Below, piece after piece: positions 1-9,400 of a stretch of 52,706 nucleotides of DNA. A model generated the notes under the pieces. It searched no databases, was not told the origin of the DNA, and saw only the letters and a list, made by a program, of their open reading frames with translations. Each line of letters begins with the position of its first letter. Within the stretch, counting starts at the first letter, position 1. Location of the stretch: contig USEX01000007.1 in NCBI GenBank assembly GCA_900553755.1, positions 1 to 52,706 on the forward strand. Direction: 5' to 3'. Source of the DNA: an uncultured Clostridium sp. (GTDB lineage: Bacteria > Bacillota > Clostridia > TANB77 > CAG-508). The translations under genes were made by a program, and so were the position numbers.

Positions 1-2
1 TA

Positions 3-49
3 ATTGAGACATTTTCTCAAATGATTTATTAAGACATTATCACAAATGA
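3..49. repeat. two imperfect 22-bp direct repeats, 25-bp period
   Basis: Bases 3-24 and 28-49 match at 19 of 22 positions. Both contain a GAGACATT/AAGACATT core followed by a CAAATGA end. The first copy also holds the inverted repeat TTGAGA (4-9) and TCTCAA (15-20). Tandem terminal repeats of about 20 bp are typical of the ends of IS21-family elements, so this may be the end of an insertion sequence lying to the left of the window. That identity is inference; only the repeat is seen. Confidence 0.45.
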
Positions 50-83
50 ATTATAGAGTAATTCATAATAAAATAAAAAAGTC

Positions 84-112
84 TTGCAAATAAATTACAT
101 ATGTGTTAAAAT
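84..112 (+). promoter_or_regulatory. probable rpsF operon promoter
   Basis: TTGCAA at 84-89, a 17-bp spacer, and TAAAAT at 107-112 give a good sigma-A type promoter. Transcription would start near 118-120, just inside the leader hairpin. Confidence 0.65.
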
Positions 113-161
113 AAAACAGTGTGAAAACACTGTTTTCCTTACTTACATGAAATATGTAGGT
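113..161 (+). promoter_or_regulatory. two-hairpin 5' leader of rpsF
   Basis: A perfect 10-bp stem (113-122 with 127-136) closes a GAAA tetraloop. It is followed by an 8-bp stem (141-148 with 154-161, one G-U pair). The hairpins lie between promoter and ribosome binding site of an operon that is autoregulated by the S6:S18 complex in other bacteria. I do not see the conserved CCG bulge of that leader, so the regulatory role is inferred. Confidence 0.4.
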
Positions 162-188
162 TTATAAAACCATAAGGAGGTGAAGATA

Positions 189-473
189 ATGAATAAATAC
201 GAAAGTATTATCATTATTAATCCAGCTGTTGAAGAAGAAAAAGTTAAAGAATTAACAGATAGATTCACAGCTATGATTAATGAAGATGGTAAAGTAGAAA
301 AAGTAGATATACTTGGTAAGAAAAAATTAGCTTACGAAGTAAAGAAAAATAAAGAAGGGTATTATGCCGTATTCTACTTTGAAGCTAATCCAGAATTAAT
401 AGCAGAATTAGAAAGAAATTACAGAATTACTGATGATGTTATTAAGTTTATGACAATTAATGTAAACGAATAA
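189..473 (+). CDS. rpsF: 30S ribosomal protein S6
   Basis: Ribosomal protein S6, a 30S platform protein that binds 16S rRNA together with S18. The 94-residue product has the usual beginning (MNKYESIIIINP), the central KVDILGKKKLAYEVKK segment and the YRITDDVIKFM end of the family, at normal length. ATG 189 is preferred over an in-frame GTG at 180 because AGGAGG at 175-180 lies 8 bases upstream of the ATG and overlaps the GTG. It heads the classic rpsF-ssb-rpsR operon, 31 bp before ssb. Confidence 0.96.
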   Translation: MNKYESIIIINPAVEEEKVKELTDRFTAMINEDGKVEKVDILGKKKLAYEVKKNKEGYYAVFYFEANPELIAELERNYRITDDVIKFMTINVNE

Positions 474-504
474 TTAAAAACAAACATTATAATGGAGGTC
501 ATAT

Positions 505-927
505 ATGAATAAAGTAATATTAATGGGTAGACTTACAAGAGATCCAGAAGTAAGATATACTCAAACAAGCAACACACTTGTTGCATCTTTTTCACTAGCT
601 GTAAATAGAAGATTTGCACGCCAAGGAGAAGAAAGACAAGCTGATTTTATAAACATAGTAGCTTGGAATAAAACAGGTGAATTTGTAAGCAAGTATTTTA
701 AAAAAGGTCAACAAGTTGCAGTAATAGGAAGATTACAAACAAGAACTTGGGATGACGAACAAGGACAAAAACATTATGTAACAGAAGTAATTGCAGAGGA
801 GACATACTTTGCAGATACAAAAAGAGATGGAGGAATGAACGATTTTGATTCTACTTTCGGAGGAGATTCTTCAGCAAATACGGATTCAGAATTTTCAGTT
901 TCTTCAGGGGATGACCTACCATTTTAA
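505..927 (+). CDS. ssb: single-stranded DNA-binding protein
   Basis: SSB coats single-stranded DNA during replication, repair and recombination as an OB-fold tetramer. The N-terminus (MNKVILMGRLTRDPEVRYT), the DFINIVAWNKTGEF segment and the GRLQTRTWDD segment are diagnostic. The 140 residues end in a low-complexity acidic tail finishing DDLPF, the tip that binds partner proteins. The gene lies between the S6 and S18 genes, as in most Firmicutes, behind a GGAGG site. Confidence 0.96.
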   Translation: MNKVILMGRLTRDPEVRYTQTSNTLVASFSLAVNRRFARQGEERQADFINIVAWNKTGEFVSKYFKKGQQVAVIGRLQTRTWDDEQGQKHYVTEVIAEETYFADTKRDGGMNDFDSTFGGDSSANTDSEFSVSSGDDLPF

Positions 928-953
928 ATTAAATAAATAGGGAGGAAATGGAA

Positions 954-1232
954 ATGGCAGAGAGAAAGCAAAATAATAGAAGAAATAACAATGGTGATGA
1001 CGATTATAATCCAAGATTTAGAAAAATCAGAAAAAAAGTATGCCCATTATGTGCAGATAAAGATTTAGTTTTAGATTATAAAAATGCAGACCAATTAAAA
1101 AAATTCATTAATGATAAGGGCAAAATCTTACCAAGAAGAGCAACAGGTGCTTGCGCAAAGCATCAAAGAGATATAGCAATAGCTGTTAAAAGAGCAAGAC
1201 AAATAGCAGTATTACCATATACACAAGAATAA
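954..1232 (+). CDS. rpsR: 30S ribosomal protein S18
   Basis: Ribosomal protein S18, S6's partner in the 30S platform. The 92-residue product has a basic N-terminus and a CPLCADKDL pair of cysteines (a zinc-ribbon type S18). The family core follows: YKNADQLKKFINDKGKILPR, then GACAKHQRDIAIAVKRAR. ATG 954 is chosen over ATG 948 because GGAGG at 941-945 is 8 bases from the former and only 2 from the latter. It is the last gene of the operon; rplI and dnaB do not follow. Confidence 0.95.
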   Translation: MAERKQNNRRNNNGDDDYNPRFRKIRKKVCPLCADKDLVLDYKNADQLKKFINDKGKILPRRATGACAKHQRDIAIAVKRARQIAVLPYTQE

Positions 1233-1311
1233 TATTGAACCACTATTTATAAAATATTCTTATTTGTAACAATTAGTAATGCAAATGTAATAAAAAAGTC
1301 AAAAAAATATG

Positions 1312-1340
1312 TTGACTATATAAAAAAAGAATAGTAAAAT
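1312..1340 (+). promoter_or_regulatory. promoter of LPXTG protein gene
   Basis: TTGACT at 1312-1317, a 17-bp spacer and TAAAAT at 1335-1340. It lies 51 bp before the start codon at 1391, so the surface protein is transcribed apart from the ribosomal operon. Confidence 0.6.
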
Positions 1341-1390
1341 TAAATATGTAGATAATATTATTATATTGGAATCGAAGGAGAATTAAGATT

Positions 1391-1756
1391 ATGAAAAATG
1401 ATTCAAAAAAATTGTTTGTAATTATAATGATTGTACTAGTAGTCTGCAGTTTAGCAAGTGAGATATTTGCTACAAGTATCATAATTCCATCAGGAAACAA
1501 TGAAGAAGCAAGTAACACAGCAACTGAACCAACAGAAAACAATGTTGCACCAGAAAATACAACTACTAACACAGAAACAAATAATACTACAGTAATACCA
1601 GCAACAACCAATAATAATATAAGCTCATACAATAACACTACTTCAACATTACCTAAGACAGGTGATAATGATATATATATAGTATCTGCATTATTACTAG
1701 TTTGTGGAATATCTGCAGTATATGCTTATAAGAAAATTCGTGATTATAATATGTAA
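1391..1756 (+). CDS. small LPXTG-type cell-wall-anchored protein
   Basis: A 121-residue exported protein with no recognised globular domain. It has an N-terminal hydrophobic segment (about residues 8-28), then about 55 residues almost entirely of Asn, Thr, Glu, Pro and Ser. The C-terminus is a classic sortase sorting signal: LPKTG at residues 87-91, a hydrophobic span, and a positive tail (YKKIRDYNM). The mature product would be a short flexible stalk covalently linked to peptidoglycan. The convergent gene 50 bp downstream encodes a sortase, its likely anchoring enzyme. Function beyond surface display is unknown. Confidence 0.8.
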   Translation: MKNDSKKLFVIIMIVLVVCSLASEIFATSIIIPSGNNEEASNTATEPTENNVAPENTTTNTETNNTTVIPATTNNNISSYNNTTSTLPKTGDNDIYIVSALLLVCGISAVYAYKKIRDYNM

Positions 1757-1771
1757 TTACAAAACATTATG

Positions 1772-1802
1772 AAAGAGTAAACTCTAGCGGTTTACTCTTT
1801 TT
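1772..1802 (+). terminator. bidirectional terminator between LPXTG protein and sortase
   Basis: AAAGAGTAAAC and its complement GTTTACTCTTT flank a short loop, with T and A runs on the two sides. It can stop both convergent genes. Confidence 0.8.
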
Positions 1803-1806
1803 ATGA

Positions 1807-2430
1807 TTATATAGAAGTTTCTTCAGCTCTTAATATTATTCTAGTATCCTTTAAGCTATTACATGTCATCAGAGTTACAATTCGTTTCCCAGCCGTATCT
1901 TGGGATGTACATTCAAAATTATTTTTTTCAATTTCATATTTGGTGTAAATAGCATAATCTTTGTGATTTTTTTTGTTGTCAAAAATTCTTATAATATCTC
2001 CAATTTTTAAAAGGTATAATTTTCCAAAAAAACTATTATCTATATTATTGTGCCCGGCAATGCACAAATTTCCGATTTGATTTGGCAGAGGACCTGCAAA
2101 CTTACAGGGTGAAATATTTAAATTCTCTTCATCAGAATACGATAATATTGGATATTTTAAATTGATTTTAGGTATTTCTAATGTACCAATAATTAATGGC
2201 TCGGAATTATTGATATACGAAGCCTTGTAACGGTTATCTGAGTAATAAAGAGAAGATATATTATAAGATAACAACATCTTTTTTGAAATAATTTCGTTTT
2301 TAGTAAGATTATAATAATAAATAATAAGATAAAATAATAATACTAAAGAGAATGAAATTGATGAATATAAGACAGATTTTAAAACAATATTTTTAATTTT
2401 TGATTTTTTACAAATCAATATTTGATTCAT
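1807..2430 (-). CDS. sortase (class D-like)
   Basis: A membrane-anchored cysteine transpeptidase that cleaves LPXTG-type signals and joins the protein to the cell wall. The 207-residue product has an N-terminal transmembrane span (about residues 12-36) and then a sortase domain. His127 (in AGHNN), Cys190 (in TLMTCNS) and Arg197 (in TRIILRAE) form the expected triad. The start at 2430 is supported by AAGGAAGG just upstream on the reverse strand; the frame is open further upstream but runs into pyrH. It converges on the LPXTG gene and is divergent from pyrH. A pilin-type role is not supported, since no pilin subunits lie nearby. Confidence 0.88.
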   Translation of the reverse strand: MNQILICKKSKIKNIVLKSVLYSSISFSLVLLFYLIIYYYNLTKNEIISKKMLLSYNISSLYYSDNRYKASYINNSEPLIIGTLEIPKINLKYPILSYSDEENLNISPCKFAGPLPNQIGNLCIAGHNNIDNSFFGKLYLLKIGDIIRIFDNKKNHKDYAIYTKYEIEKNNFECTSQDTAGKRIVTLMTCNSLKDTRIILRAEETSI

Positions 2431-2563
2431 GATATACCTTCCTTTGAATATTATTTTAAACAATAATGAAAAAAATATAAAATTAAATAAAAAATTTTTA
2501 AAAAATGTGTTATTTCTATTGAATCTATGATAGAATAATAAAAAATTGTTAAAGGAGAAAATT

Positions 2564-3277
2564 ATGGCAGAGGTAAAGTATAAAAGAGTTTTACTTAAAT
2601 TAAGCGGTGAAGCTTTAGCAGGTAACAATAAAACAGGTATCGCTCCAGATTTTATAGAGAAAATTTGTGATAAGATTAAAGAAATAAAAAAGCTTGGAGT
2701 AGAAGTTGGAATTGTCGTTGGAGGTGGAAATTTCTGGAGAGGCAGAAATGGAACCAATATGGATAGAACTACTTCAGATTATATGGGAATGCTAGCAACA
2801 GTAATGAATGGTTTAGCTCTTCAGGATGCGTTAGAAGCAAAAGGAATGTATACAAGGCTTCAAACATCAATAGAAATGAGGCAAATAGCAGAACCATATA
2901 TAAAAAGAAAAGCAATAAAACATCTTGAAAAAGGCAGAATTGTAATATTTGCTTGTGGAACTGGAAATCCATTTTTTACAACAGATACAACAGCTGCATT
3001 AAGAGCTGCTGAAATAGAAGCAGATATAATTTTAGTAGGTAAAACTATTGATGCAGTATATTCTGCAGATCCAAAACAAGATAAAAATGCTATTAGATAT
3101 GAAAAAATAAGTTTTACAGATGTATTAAATAAAAATTTAAAAGTAATGGATGCAACTGCAATTTCATTATGTAGAGATAACAATATTCCATTATTGGTAT
3201 TTGGAATTGATGAACCTGAGAACATTGTAAAGGCAGTTACAGGTGAACATATTGGAACATTAGTAATAGAAGATTAA
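2564..3277 (+). CDS. pyrH: UMP kinase
   Basis: UMP kinase phosphorylates UMP to UDP with ATP, the committed step to UTP, CTP and their sugar derivatives. The 237-residue protein belongs to the amino-acid-kinase fold. It shows the N-terminal RVLLKLSGEAL, the glycine-rich VGGGNFWRGR and the TDTTAALRAAEI segment. ATG 2564 follows AAAGGAG at 2551-2557. It starts the pyrH-frr-uppS-cdsA operon; frr follows after 27 bp. Confidence 0.96.
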   Translation: MAEVKYKRVLLKLSGEALAGNNKTGIAPDFIEKICDKIKEIKKLGVEVGIVVGGGNFWRGRNGTNMDRTTSDYMGMLATVMNGLALQDALEAKGMYTRLQTSIEMRQIAEPYIKRKAIKHLEKGRIVIFACGTGNPFFTTDTTAALRAAEIEADIILVGKTIDAVYSADPKQDKNAIRYEKISFTDVLNKNLKVMDATAISLCRDNNIPLLVFGIDEPENIVKAVTGEHIGTLVIED

Positions 3278-3304
3278 AAATAAATTTAAGTGAGGTATAA
3301 GATT

Positions 3305-3853
3305 ATGGATTTTAATGATATTGAAGAAAGAATGAAAAAAACAATTAGCGTATTCGCAGAAAATTTATCAGAGGTTAGAGCAGGGCGTGCCAACCCTAAC
3401 ATATTGAATAAAGTAATGGTAGAATATTATGGAGTACCAACACCAATAAACCAAGTTGCAGGAATTTCTGTGCCTGAACCAAGATTAATTGTAATTCAAC
3501 CATGGGATATGAGCGTATTAAAAGAAATAGAAAAGGCAATTCAAAAAGCAGATATAGGAATTAATCCAAATAATGATGGAAAAGTAATAAGATTAGCATT
3601 TCCAGAGCTTACAGAAGAAAGAAGAAAAGAGCTTGCAAAAGATATTAGAAAAATGGGCGAGGATGCTAAAGTTGCAATTAGATCTGTAAGAAGAGATGGA
3701 ATAGATGTTGCAAGAACATCACAAAAAGCAGGTGAAATGACAGAAGATGAATTATCTGCAGCTGAAGAAAAAATTCAAAAAATGACAGATTCTAAGATAG
3801 CAGAAATAGATAAAATGCTAGAAGAAAAAGAAAAGGAAATAATGTCAATATAA
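3305..3853 (+). CDS. frr: ribosome recycling factor
   Basis: Ribosome recycling factor splits post-termination ribosomes together with EF-G. The 182-residue product has the family hallmarks VRAGRANPNIL near residue 30, VEYYGVPTPINQVA, and the long C-terminal helices (PELTEERRKELAK, VRRDGIDVAR). The length is normal for the family. ATG 3305 is preferred to a GTG at 3290 that overlaps the GAGG ribosome binding site. It lies between pyrH and uppS, as in most bacteria. Confidence 0.96.
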   Translation: MDFNDIEERMKKTISVFAENLSEVRAGRANPNILNKVMVEYYGVPTPINQVAGISVPEPRLIVIQPWDMSVLKEIEKAIQKADIGINPNNDGKVIRLAFPELTEERRKELAKDIRKMGEDAKVAIRSVRRDGIDVARTSQKAGEMTEDELSAAEEKIQKMTDSKIAEIDKMLEEKEKEIMSI

Positions 3854-3870
3854 GGCTAGAGAGGATAAAA

Positions 3871-4587
3871 ATGGAAGAGATAGATTATAATAATTTACCA
3901 GAGCATATTGCTATAATAATGGATGGAAATAGAAGATGGGCAAAGCAAAGAGGATTAGAAGCATCATTAGGACACAAAGAAGGTGCTGAAAATTTAAAAA
4001 GAATTGCTAAATTTGCCAATAGCATAGGAATAAAATATATGACTGTATATGCTTTCTCTACAGAAAATTGGAAAAGAACAGAAAAAGAAGTAAGCGCAAT
4101 AATGAAGCTATTAAAATTCTACTTGAAGGATTTTTTAACTAGTGCTAATAATGATAATATAAAAATAAATGTTATAGGAACCGATTTCAAGCTTAATAAT
4201 GAAATAAAAGAAGAAATTTTAAAAGTTGAAGAGAAAACATTGAAAGATACAGGAATGACATTAAATATTGCATTTAATTATGGCGGAAGAGATGAAATAG
4301 TTAATGCTACAAAAAAGATTGCAGAAAAAGTAAAAGAAAATGAAATGTCAATAGAAGAAATAACAGAGAAGACTATAGCAGATAATATTTATACTGCAGG
4401 CCAGCCAGATCCCGATTTAGTAATAAGAACTAGTGGGGAACAAAGAATCAGCAATTTCTTGTTATGGCAAATAGCCTATTCAGAGTTTGTATTTTCTAAT
4501 AAATATTGGCCAGAATTTAGTAATGAGGATTTACTTGAAACAATAAAAGAATATCAACATAGGACTAGAAAATTTGGAGGAAAATAA
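3871..4587 (+). CDS. uppS: isoprenyl transferase (undecaprenyl diphosphate synthase)
   Basis: A cis-prenyltransferase that condenses isopentenyl diphosphate units onto farnesyl diphosphate to make the C55 lipid carrier for peptidoglycan and teichoic acid synthesis. The 238-residue protein has the catalytic HIAIIMDGNRRWA segment (Asp18), the YAFSTENWKR motif, and the C-terminal RTSGEQRISNFLLWQ and EFVF motifs. Its stop codon overlaps the start of cdsA by one base (TAATG), which indicates translational coupling. Confidence 0.96.
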   Translation: MEEIDYNNLPEHIAIIMDGNRRWAKQRGLEASLGHKEGAENLKRIAKFANSIGIKYMTVYAFSTENWKRTEKEVSAIMKLLKFYLKDFLTSANNDNIKINVIGTDFKLNNEIKEEILKVEEKTLKDTGMTLNIAFNYGGRDEIVNATKKIAEKVKENEMSIEEITEKTIADNIYTAGQPDPDLVIRTSGEQRISNFLLWQIAYSEFVFSNKYWPEFSNEDLLETIKEYQHRTRKFGGK

Positions 4588-5390
4588 TGAAAAGAATTTT
4601 ATCATCCGCTATTATATTGCCATTGGTGCTTGGAGTATTTGTATTTGGAAATAAATATGTAGTAGACGTGTTTACTGCAATAGTGGCAATTAGATGTATA
4701 CATGAATTATTTCATGCATTTGAACAAAAAGGACACCATCCAGTAAAACCAATAGGGTATATTGCTGCATTATCTATATGTTTCTTACATATAATACCAA
4801 GAGAGTATGCATTATATATGATTGGAGCAATAATTCCATTAACAATATTAATATCGTTCTTTTTGACAATATTAAAAAAGACAAAAACTAATATTATAGA
4901 TATAGCAATTACTTTCTTTGGCGTTTGCTATATAGTGCTATTTTTAATTTTTGTTCCAATAATAAGAAATATGGTAAATGGCAAATGGTTAATTTGGTAC
5001 CTATTTATAGCGTCATGGATGACAGATGTTTTTGCTTACTTAGTAGGAATAGCAATTGGAAAACATCACTTTACAGATATCAGCCCTAAGAAAACTATAG
5101 AAGGCTGCATCGGAGGTGTGCTAGGTGCAACTCTATGTATGGTATTATATACAATTGCTGTGAATAAGTTTACAGGTATGAATATAAATTACTTTATAAT
5201 GGCTGGATTTGGAATAATATTAAGTATAATAAGTCAAATTGGTGATTTATCAGCATCTGTAATAAAACGATATGCAGGAATTAAAGACTATAGTAATTTA
5301 ATTCCAGGGCATGGAGGAATGCTAGATAGAATAGATAGCCTAATATTTATAGCTCCATTTACATATTTTATGATGCTATTAATATTATAG
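4587..5390 (+). CDS. cdsA: phosphatidate cytidylyltransferase
   Basis: CDP-diacylglycerol synthase makes CDP-diacylglycerol from phosphatidic acid and CTP for phospholipid synthesis. The 267-residue product is a polytopic membrane protein with about seven to eight hydrophobic spans. It carries the family signature near the C-terminus (SPKKTIEGCIGG, then GDLSASVIKR and PGHGGMLDRIDS). It is translationally coupled to uppS. The usual next gene, dxr, is absent; rseP follows directly after 15 bp. Confidence 0.94.
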   Translation: MKRILSSAIILPLVLGVFVFGNKYVVDVFTAIVAIRCIHELFHAFEQKGHHPVKPIGYIAALSICFLHIIPREYALYMIGAIIPLTILISFFLTILKKTKTNIIDIAITFFGVCYIVLFLIFVPIIRNMVNGKWLIWYLFIASWMTDVFAYLVGIAIGKHHFTDISPKKTIEGCIGGVLGATLCMVLYTIAVNKFTGMNINYFIMAGFGIILSIISQIGDLSASVIKRYAGIKDYSNLIPGHGGMLDRIDSLIFIAPFTYFMMLLIL

Positions 5391-5405
5391 AAAGGATTTT
5401 AAATT

Positions 5406-6425
5406 TTGATTAGTGTTTTAATAAGTGCAATTAAGATTATATTCTTACTAGGTTTTTTAATAGGAATACATGAAACAGGACATTTTATAGTTGCAAAAAT
5501 GTGCAAAGTAAAAGTAAATGAATTCGCAATAGGATTTGGACCTACGCTATGGAAAAAGCAAGGCAAAGAAACAAAATATGCTATACGACTTATACCTCTA
5601 GGAGGATTTGTTAGTATGGAAGGAGAAGAAGAACATTCTGAAGAAGAACGTTCTTTTAGTAATGCAAGTATTCCTAAAAGAATTGCAATTGTTTTAGCAG
5701 GAGCAACTGTTAATATAATTTTCGCAATGATAGTATACTTTGGACTATCCACAAGTTCAGAAAATTACGTTCTTACTAAAATAGGGGAAATAGTACCAGG
5801 ATATGCAGCAGAGCAAGCTGGATTACAAGCTAATGATGAAATAATAAAAATAGATGGCAAAAAAGTTAGAATATCAAGTGATGTAACAAGAAAAATACAA
5901 AATTCACAAGGTAATGAATTAAAACTACTAATAAAAAGAGATGGAGAATATAAAAACATAGTTTTGAGACCAACTTTGCTAGAATCTGAAGGCATATCAG
6001 CTTATTTTTTAGGAATAATATTCAAACCGGAAAGTGAAAACTTTTCAAATAGGATGTATTATGCATTTTGGAATACTACGGATTTTATTTTCTCAATAGC
6101 TGATAATGTAAAGCAGTTATTTACTGGAAAAGTTACAGCAGACCAGATGATGGGACCTGTGGGAATATCTGAAGTAGTAGTTAAAACAAATGGAATTAGA
6201 GAATTTGTTTATATGTTAGCACTTGTATCAATGTCTTTAGGTGTAACAAATTTATTGCCATTTCCGCCATTGGATGGAGGGAAAATAGTATTTTTATTAA
6301 TAGAAGCAATTAGAAAGAAACCAATAAAACAAGAAACTGAAGCTAAAATACAATTGCTAGGTTTTGCAATATTAATAACAATATCATTTTATATAACATA
6401 TAATGATATTTTAAGAATATTCTAA
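5406..6425 (+). CDS. rseP: site-2 protease RseP family zinc metalloprotease
   Basis: An intramembrane zinc metalloprotease that cuts membrane-embedded anti-sigma factors or leftover signal peptides. The 339-residue protein has HETGH (HExxH) in its first membrane span at about residues 22-26. A PDZ domain follows at about residues 120-205 (PGYAAEQAGLQANDEI). The second metal-binding motif NLLPFPPLDGGK is near residue 285. It starts with TTG at 5406 behind an AAAGG site, with no better ATG nearby. It occupies the usual slot between cdsA and polC. Confidence 0.93.
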   Translation: MISVLISAIKIIFLLGFLIGIHETGHFIVAKMCKVKVNEFAIGFGPTLWKKQGKETKYAIRLIPLGGFVSMEGEEEHSEEERSFSNASIPKRIAIVLAGATVNIIFAMIVYFGLSTSSENYVLTKIGEIVPGYAAEQAGLQANDEIIKIDGKKVRISSDVTRKIQNSQGNELKLLIKRDGEYKNIVLRPTLLESEGISAYFLGIIFKPESENFSNRMYYAFWNTTDFIFSIADNVKQLFTGKVTADQMMGPVGISEVVVKTNGIREFVYMLALVSMSLGVTNLLPFPPLDGGKIVFLLIEAIRKKPIKQETEAKIQLLGFAILITISFYITYNDILRIF

Positions 6426-6437
6426 AGGAGGAAAATC

Positions 6438-9400
6438 TTGGAAACAGTAAAGAAGAAAAACGTAAAAGAAGTTTTTAAAGATTATAACTCAAACAGTTTT
6501 GAATTAAACGAAGCATTAATAGAAAATATAAATTTATACAAGAAAAAAGGTACATTAGAGTTAGAATTATCTACAGAAAAAGATATAAAGATAGAAGATA
6601 TATTTAAATTTGAAAAATATATAGAAGAACGTTTTCAAGTTCAATGTGCAAGTGTTAGGCTAATAAAAGAGGTTAGCACTAGTAAGGAAAAAACTGATAA
6701 CTTAATTAAAGAACATTGGTTGGAGATTGTAGCGTATGTGGCAAAAAGGCATCCGATGGCAAGAGCATTGCTAAAAGGCAGCAACATAGAAATTAATAAT
6801 AATACAATTAAAGTAAACTTAGGTGGAGCTGGAAAAAGCTTTTTAGAAGCCAATAATTTTAGTAATATTATATTAGAAGTTATTCAGAATTTTTATCAAA
6901 GCAAATACAAAATTGAATATGTAGAGAATCTTAGTAAAGTAAAGCCTGATTTTCAATTAATTGATGACAGGCTTTTAAAAGAAGTCGAAACGCAGATTTC
7001 GCAAGCTAATATAGAAAATGAATCAATAAAACAAACATCAAATAGAAATGTAGCAAATGGCACAGAGAAAAAAGAAAGCAAAGCTGTGGAAAAACAAAGC
7101 AATAATAAAGAAACAGAAATACCTGCTCAAGTAGAAGAAGATACTCAAAGCCCACTAATATATGGAAGAAACCAAAAGGTAAATGATCAAATAACTAAAA
7201 TTGCGGATATAAGTGTGGATAGCGGAAATGTCACAATTGTAGGGAAATTACTAAATATAAAATTGGATGACAAAGATGATGACATAAATTTAGGAATAAA
7301 AACAAGAGAATTAAAAAATGGAAAATTCTTAGTTATATTTAGCTTATATGATGGAACAAATACAATAAATTGCAAAGCATTTGTGCAAGCAGACAAAATA
7401 GATAGTGTAACTAAAAGATTAAAAAAAGCCGGAAAATTAAAAGTAATAGGAACAGCACAATTTGATCCATATGCTAAAGAGTTAGGAGTAATATCAAATG
7501 CTATAATTGAAGAACCTGAAGAAAAAAGCTCTGAAAGAATGGACAGAAGCAAAGTAAAAAGAGTAGAATTGCATATGCATACTCAAATGAGTACAATGGA
7601 TGCAATTACACCTGCAAAAGACTTGATAAAAAGGGCAATGAAATGGGGAATGAAATCTATTGCAATTACAGACCATGGAAGTGTACAAGCATTCCCAGAT
7701 GCACATAAAATGCTTGGAGTAAATAATCCGGATATGAAAGTTATTTATGGCGTTGAAGCATATCTAGTACCAGATAAAATTCCTGCAGTTTCTAATTCAA
7801 GGGGACAGAAATTAGATACTACATATTGTGTGCTAGATTTGGAAACAACAGGTTTATCTTTTAGAACCGAAAAAATAACTGAAATTGGAATAATGAAGGT
7901 TAAGAATGGCGAAGTAATAGATGAATTTGAATGTTTTGTAAATCCTGAAAAACCTATACCACAGAGAGTGGTAGAGGTAACAAATATAACAGATGACATG
8001 GTAAAAGATGCAGAAACTATAGATAAAGTCTTACCAAAAGTTTTAGAGTTTGTGGGAGATAGTGTGCTAGTAGCACATAACGCAGATTTTGATATAGGGT
8101 TTTTAAAATATAATGCTAAGCAATTGGGACTAAACTTAGATAATACATATTTAGATACATTAAGACTAGCCAAAGAATTATTCCCAGATTATAAAAAGTA
8201 TAAATTAGGAATTATAGCTGAAAATTTAGGAATAGAAGTAATTGTTGCGCACAGAGCTTTAGATGATGTTGATACAACTGTAAAAGTATTTAAGGTAATG
8301 CTTGATATGCTGAAAGAAAAAGGTGTAGAAACATTAGATGATTTAAAGAAGATAGCTTCTGAAAATGTAAATATTAAGAAGCTAAAGAGTTTCCATGCAA
8401 TTATTTTAGCAAAAGACTATGTGGGACTTAAAAACTTATATAAATTGATATCTATATCTCATTTGGATTATTTTTATAAAAAACCACTATTATTAAAGTC
8501 AATATACAAACAATATTCAGAAGGCCTAATACTAGGTAGTGCCTGTGAAGCAGGAGAATTATATCAAGCTATAGAAATGGGCAAAGATGATGAAGAAATC
8601 GAAGCTATAGCTAATGATTATGATTACTTGGAAATTCAACCAACAGGAAATAATATGTTCTTAGTAAGAAATGGTGTAGTTCCAAATGTGGAAGCTTTAC
8701 AAGATATAAATAGAAAAATTGTAGCATTGGGAGAAAAACTAGATAAATTGGTAGTGGCAACTTGCGATGTTCACTTCATGGACCCACAAGATGAAGTTTA
8801 TAGAAGAATTTTGGAAGCAGGGCAAGGCTATGCAGATGCTGATTTACAAGCACCATTATACTTAAGAACTACGGAAGAAATGCTAGAAGAATTTAGCTAT
8901 CTTGGAGAAGAAAAAGCCTACGAGGTAGTTGTAACTAATACAAACAAAGTAGCTGAAATGTGCGAACAAATTAGCCCAATATCTCCAGAAAAATGTCCTC
9001 CATACATTAATGACTGTGAAAAAACAATCAAAGAAATTGCATATAAGAAAGCACATGATTTATATGGTGACCCATTACCACAAATAGTAGAAGAAAGACT
9101 TGATAAAGAATTAACTTCAATTATAAAAAATGGATTCTCCGTAATGTACATTATAGCTCAAAAGCTGGTATGGAAATCAAATGAAGATGGCTATATTGTT
9201 GGCTCCAGAGGTTCTGTTGGATCGTCTTTTGTTGCAAACATGACTGGTATTACAGAAGTAAATTCATTGCCACCACACTATAGATGTCCAAATTGCAAGT
9301 ATTCAGATTTTACAGATTATGGATACAAAAATGGATTTGATTTGCCAGACAAGGATTGTCCAAAATGTGGGCACAAATTGGCAAAAGATGGGATTGATAT

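Noticed and set aside
1273..1638. Reverse-strand open frame opposite the LPXTG gene
   Set aside because: It has no ribosome site, and its composition is the mirror of the Asn/Thr-rich linker on the other strand. The forward frame has a promoter, signal segment and sorting signal.
2431..2757. Upstream extension of the sortase frame into pyrH
   Set aside because: It would overlap pyrH by nearly 200 bases and has no ribosome site. The start at 2430 has AAGGAAGG.
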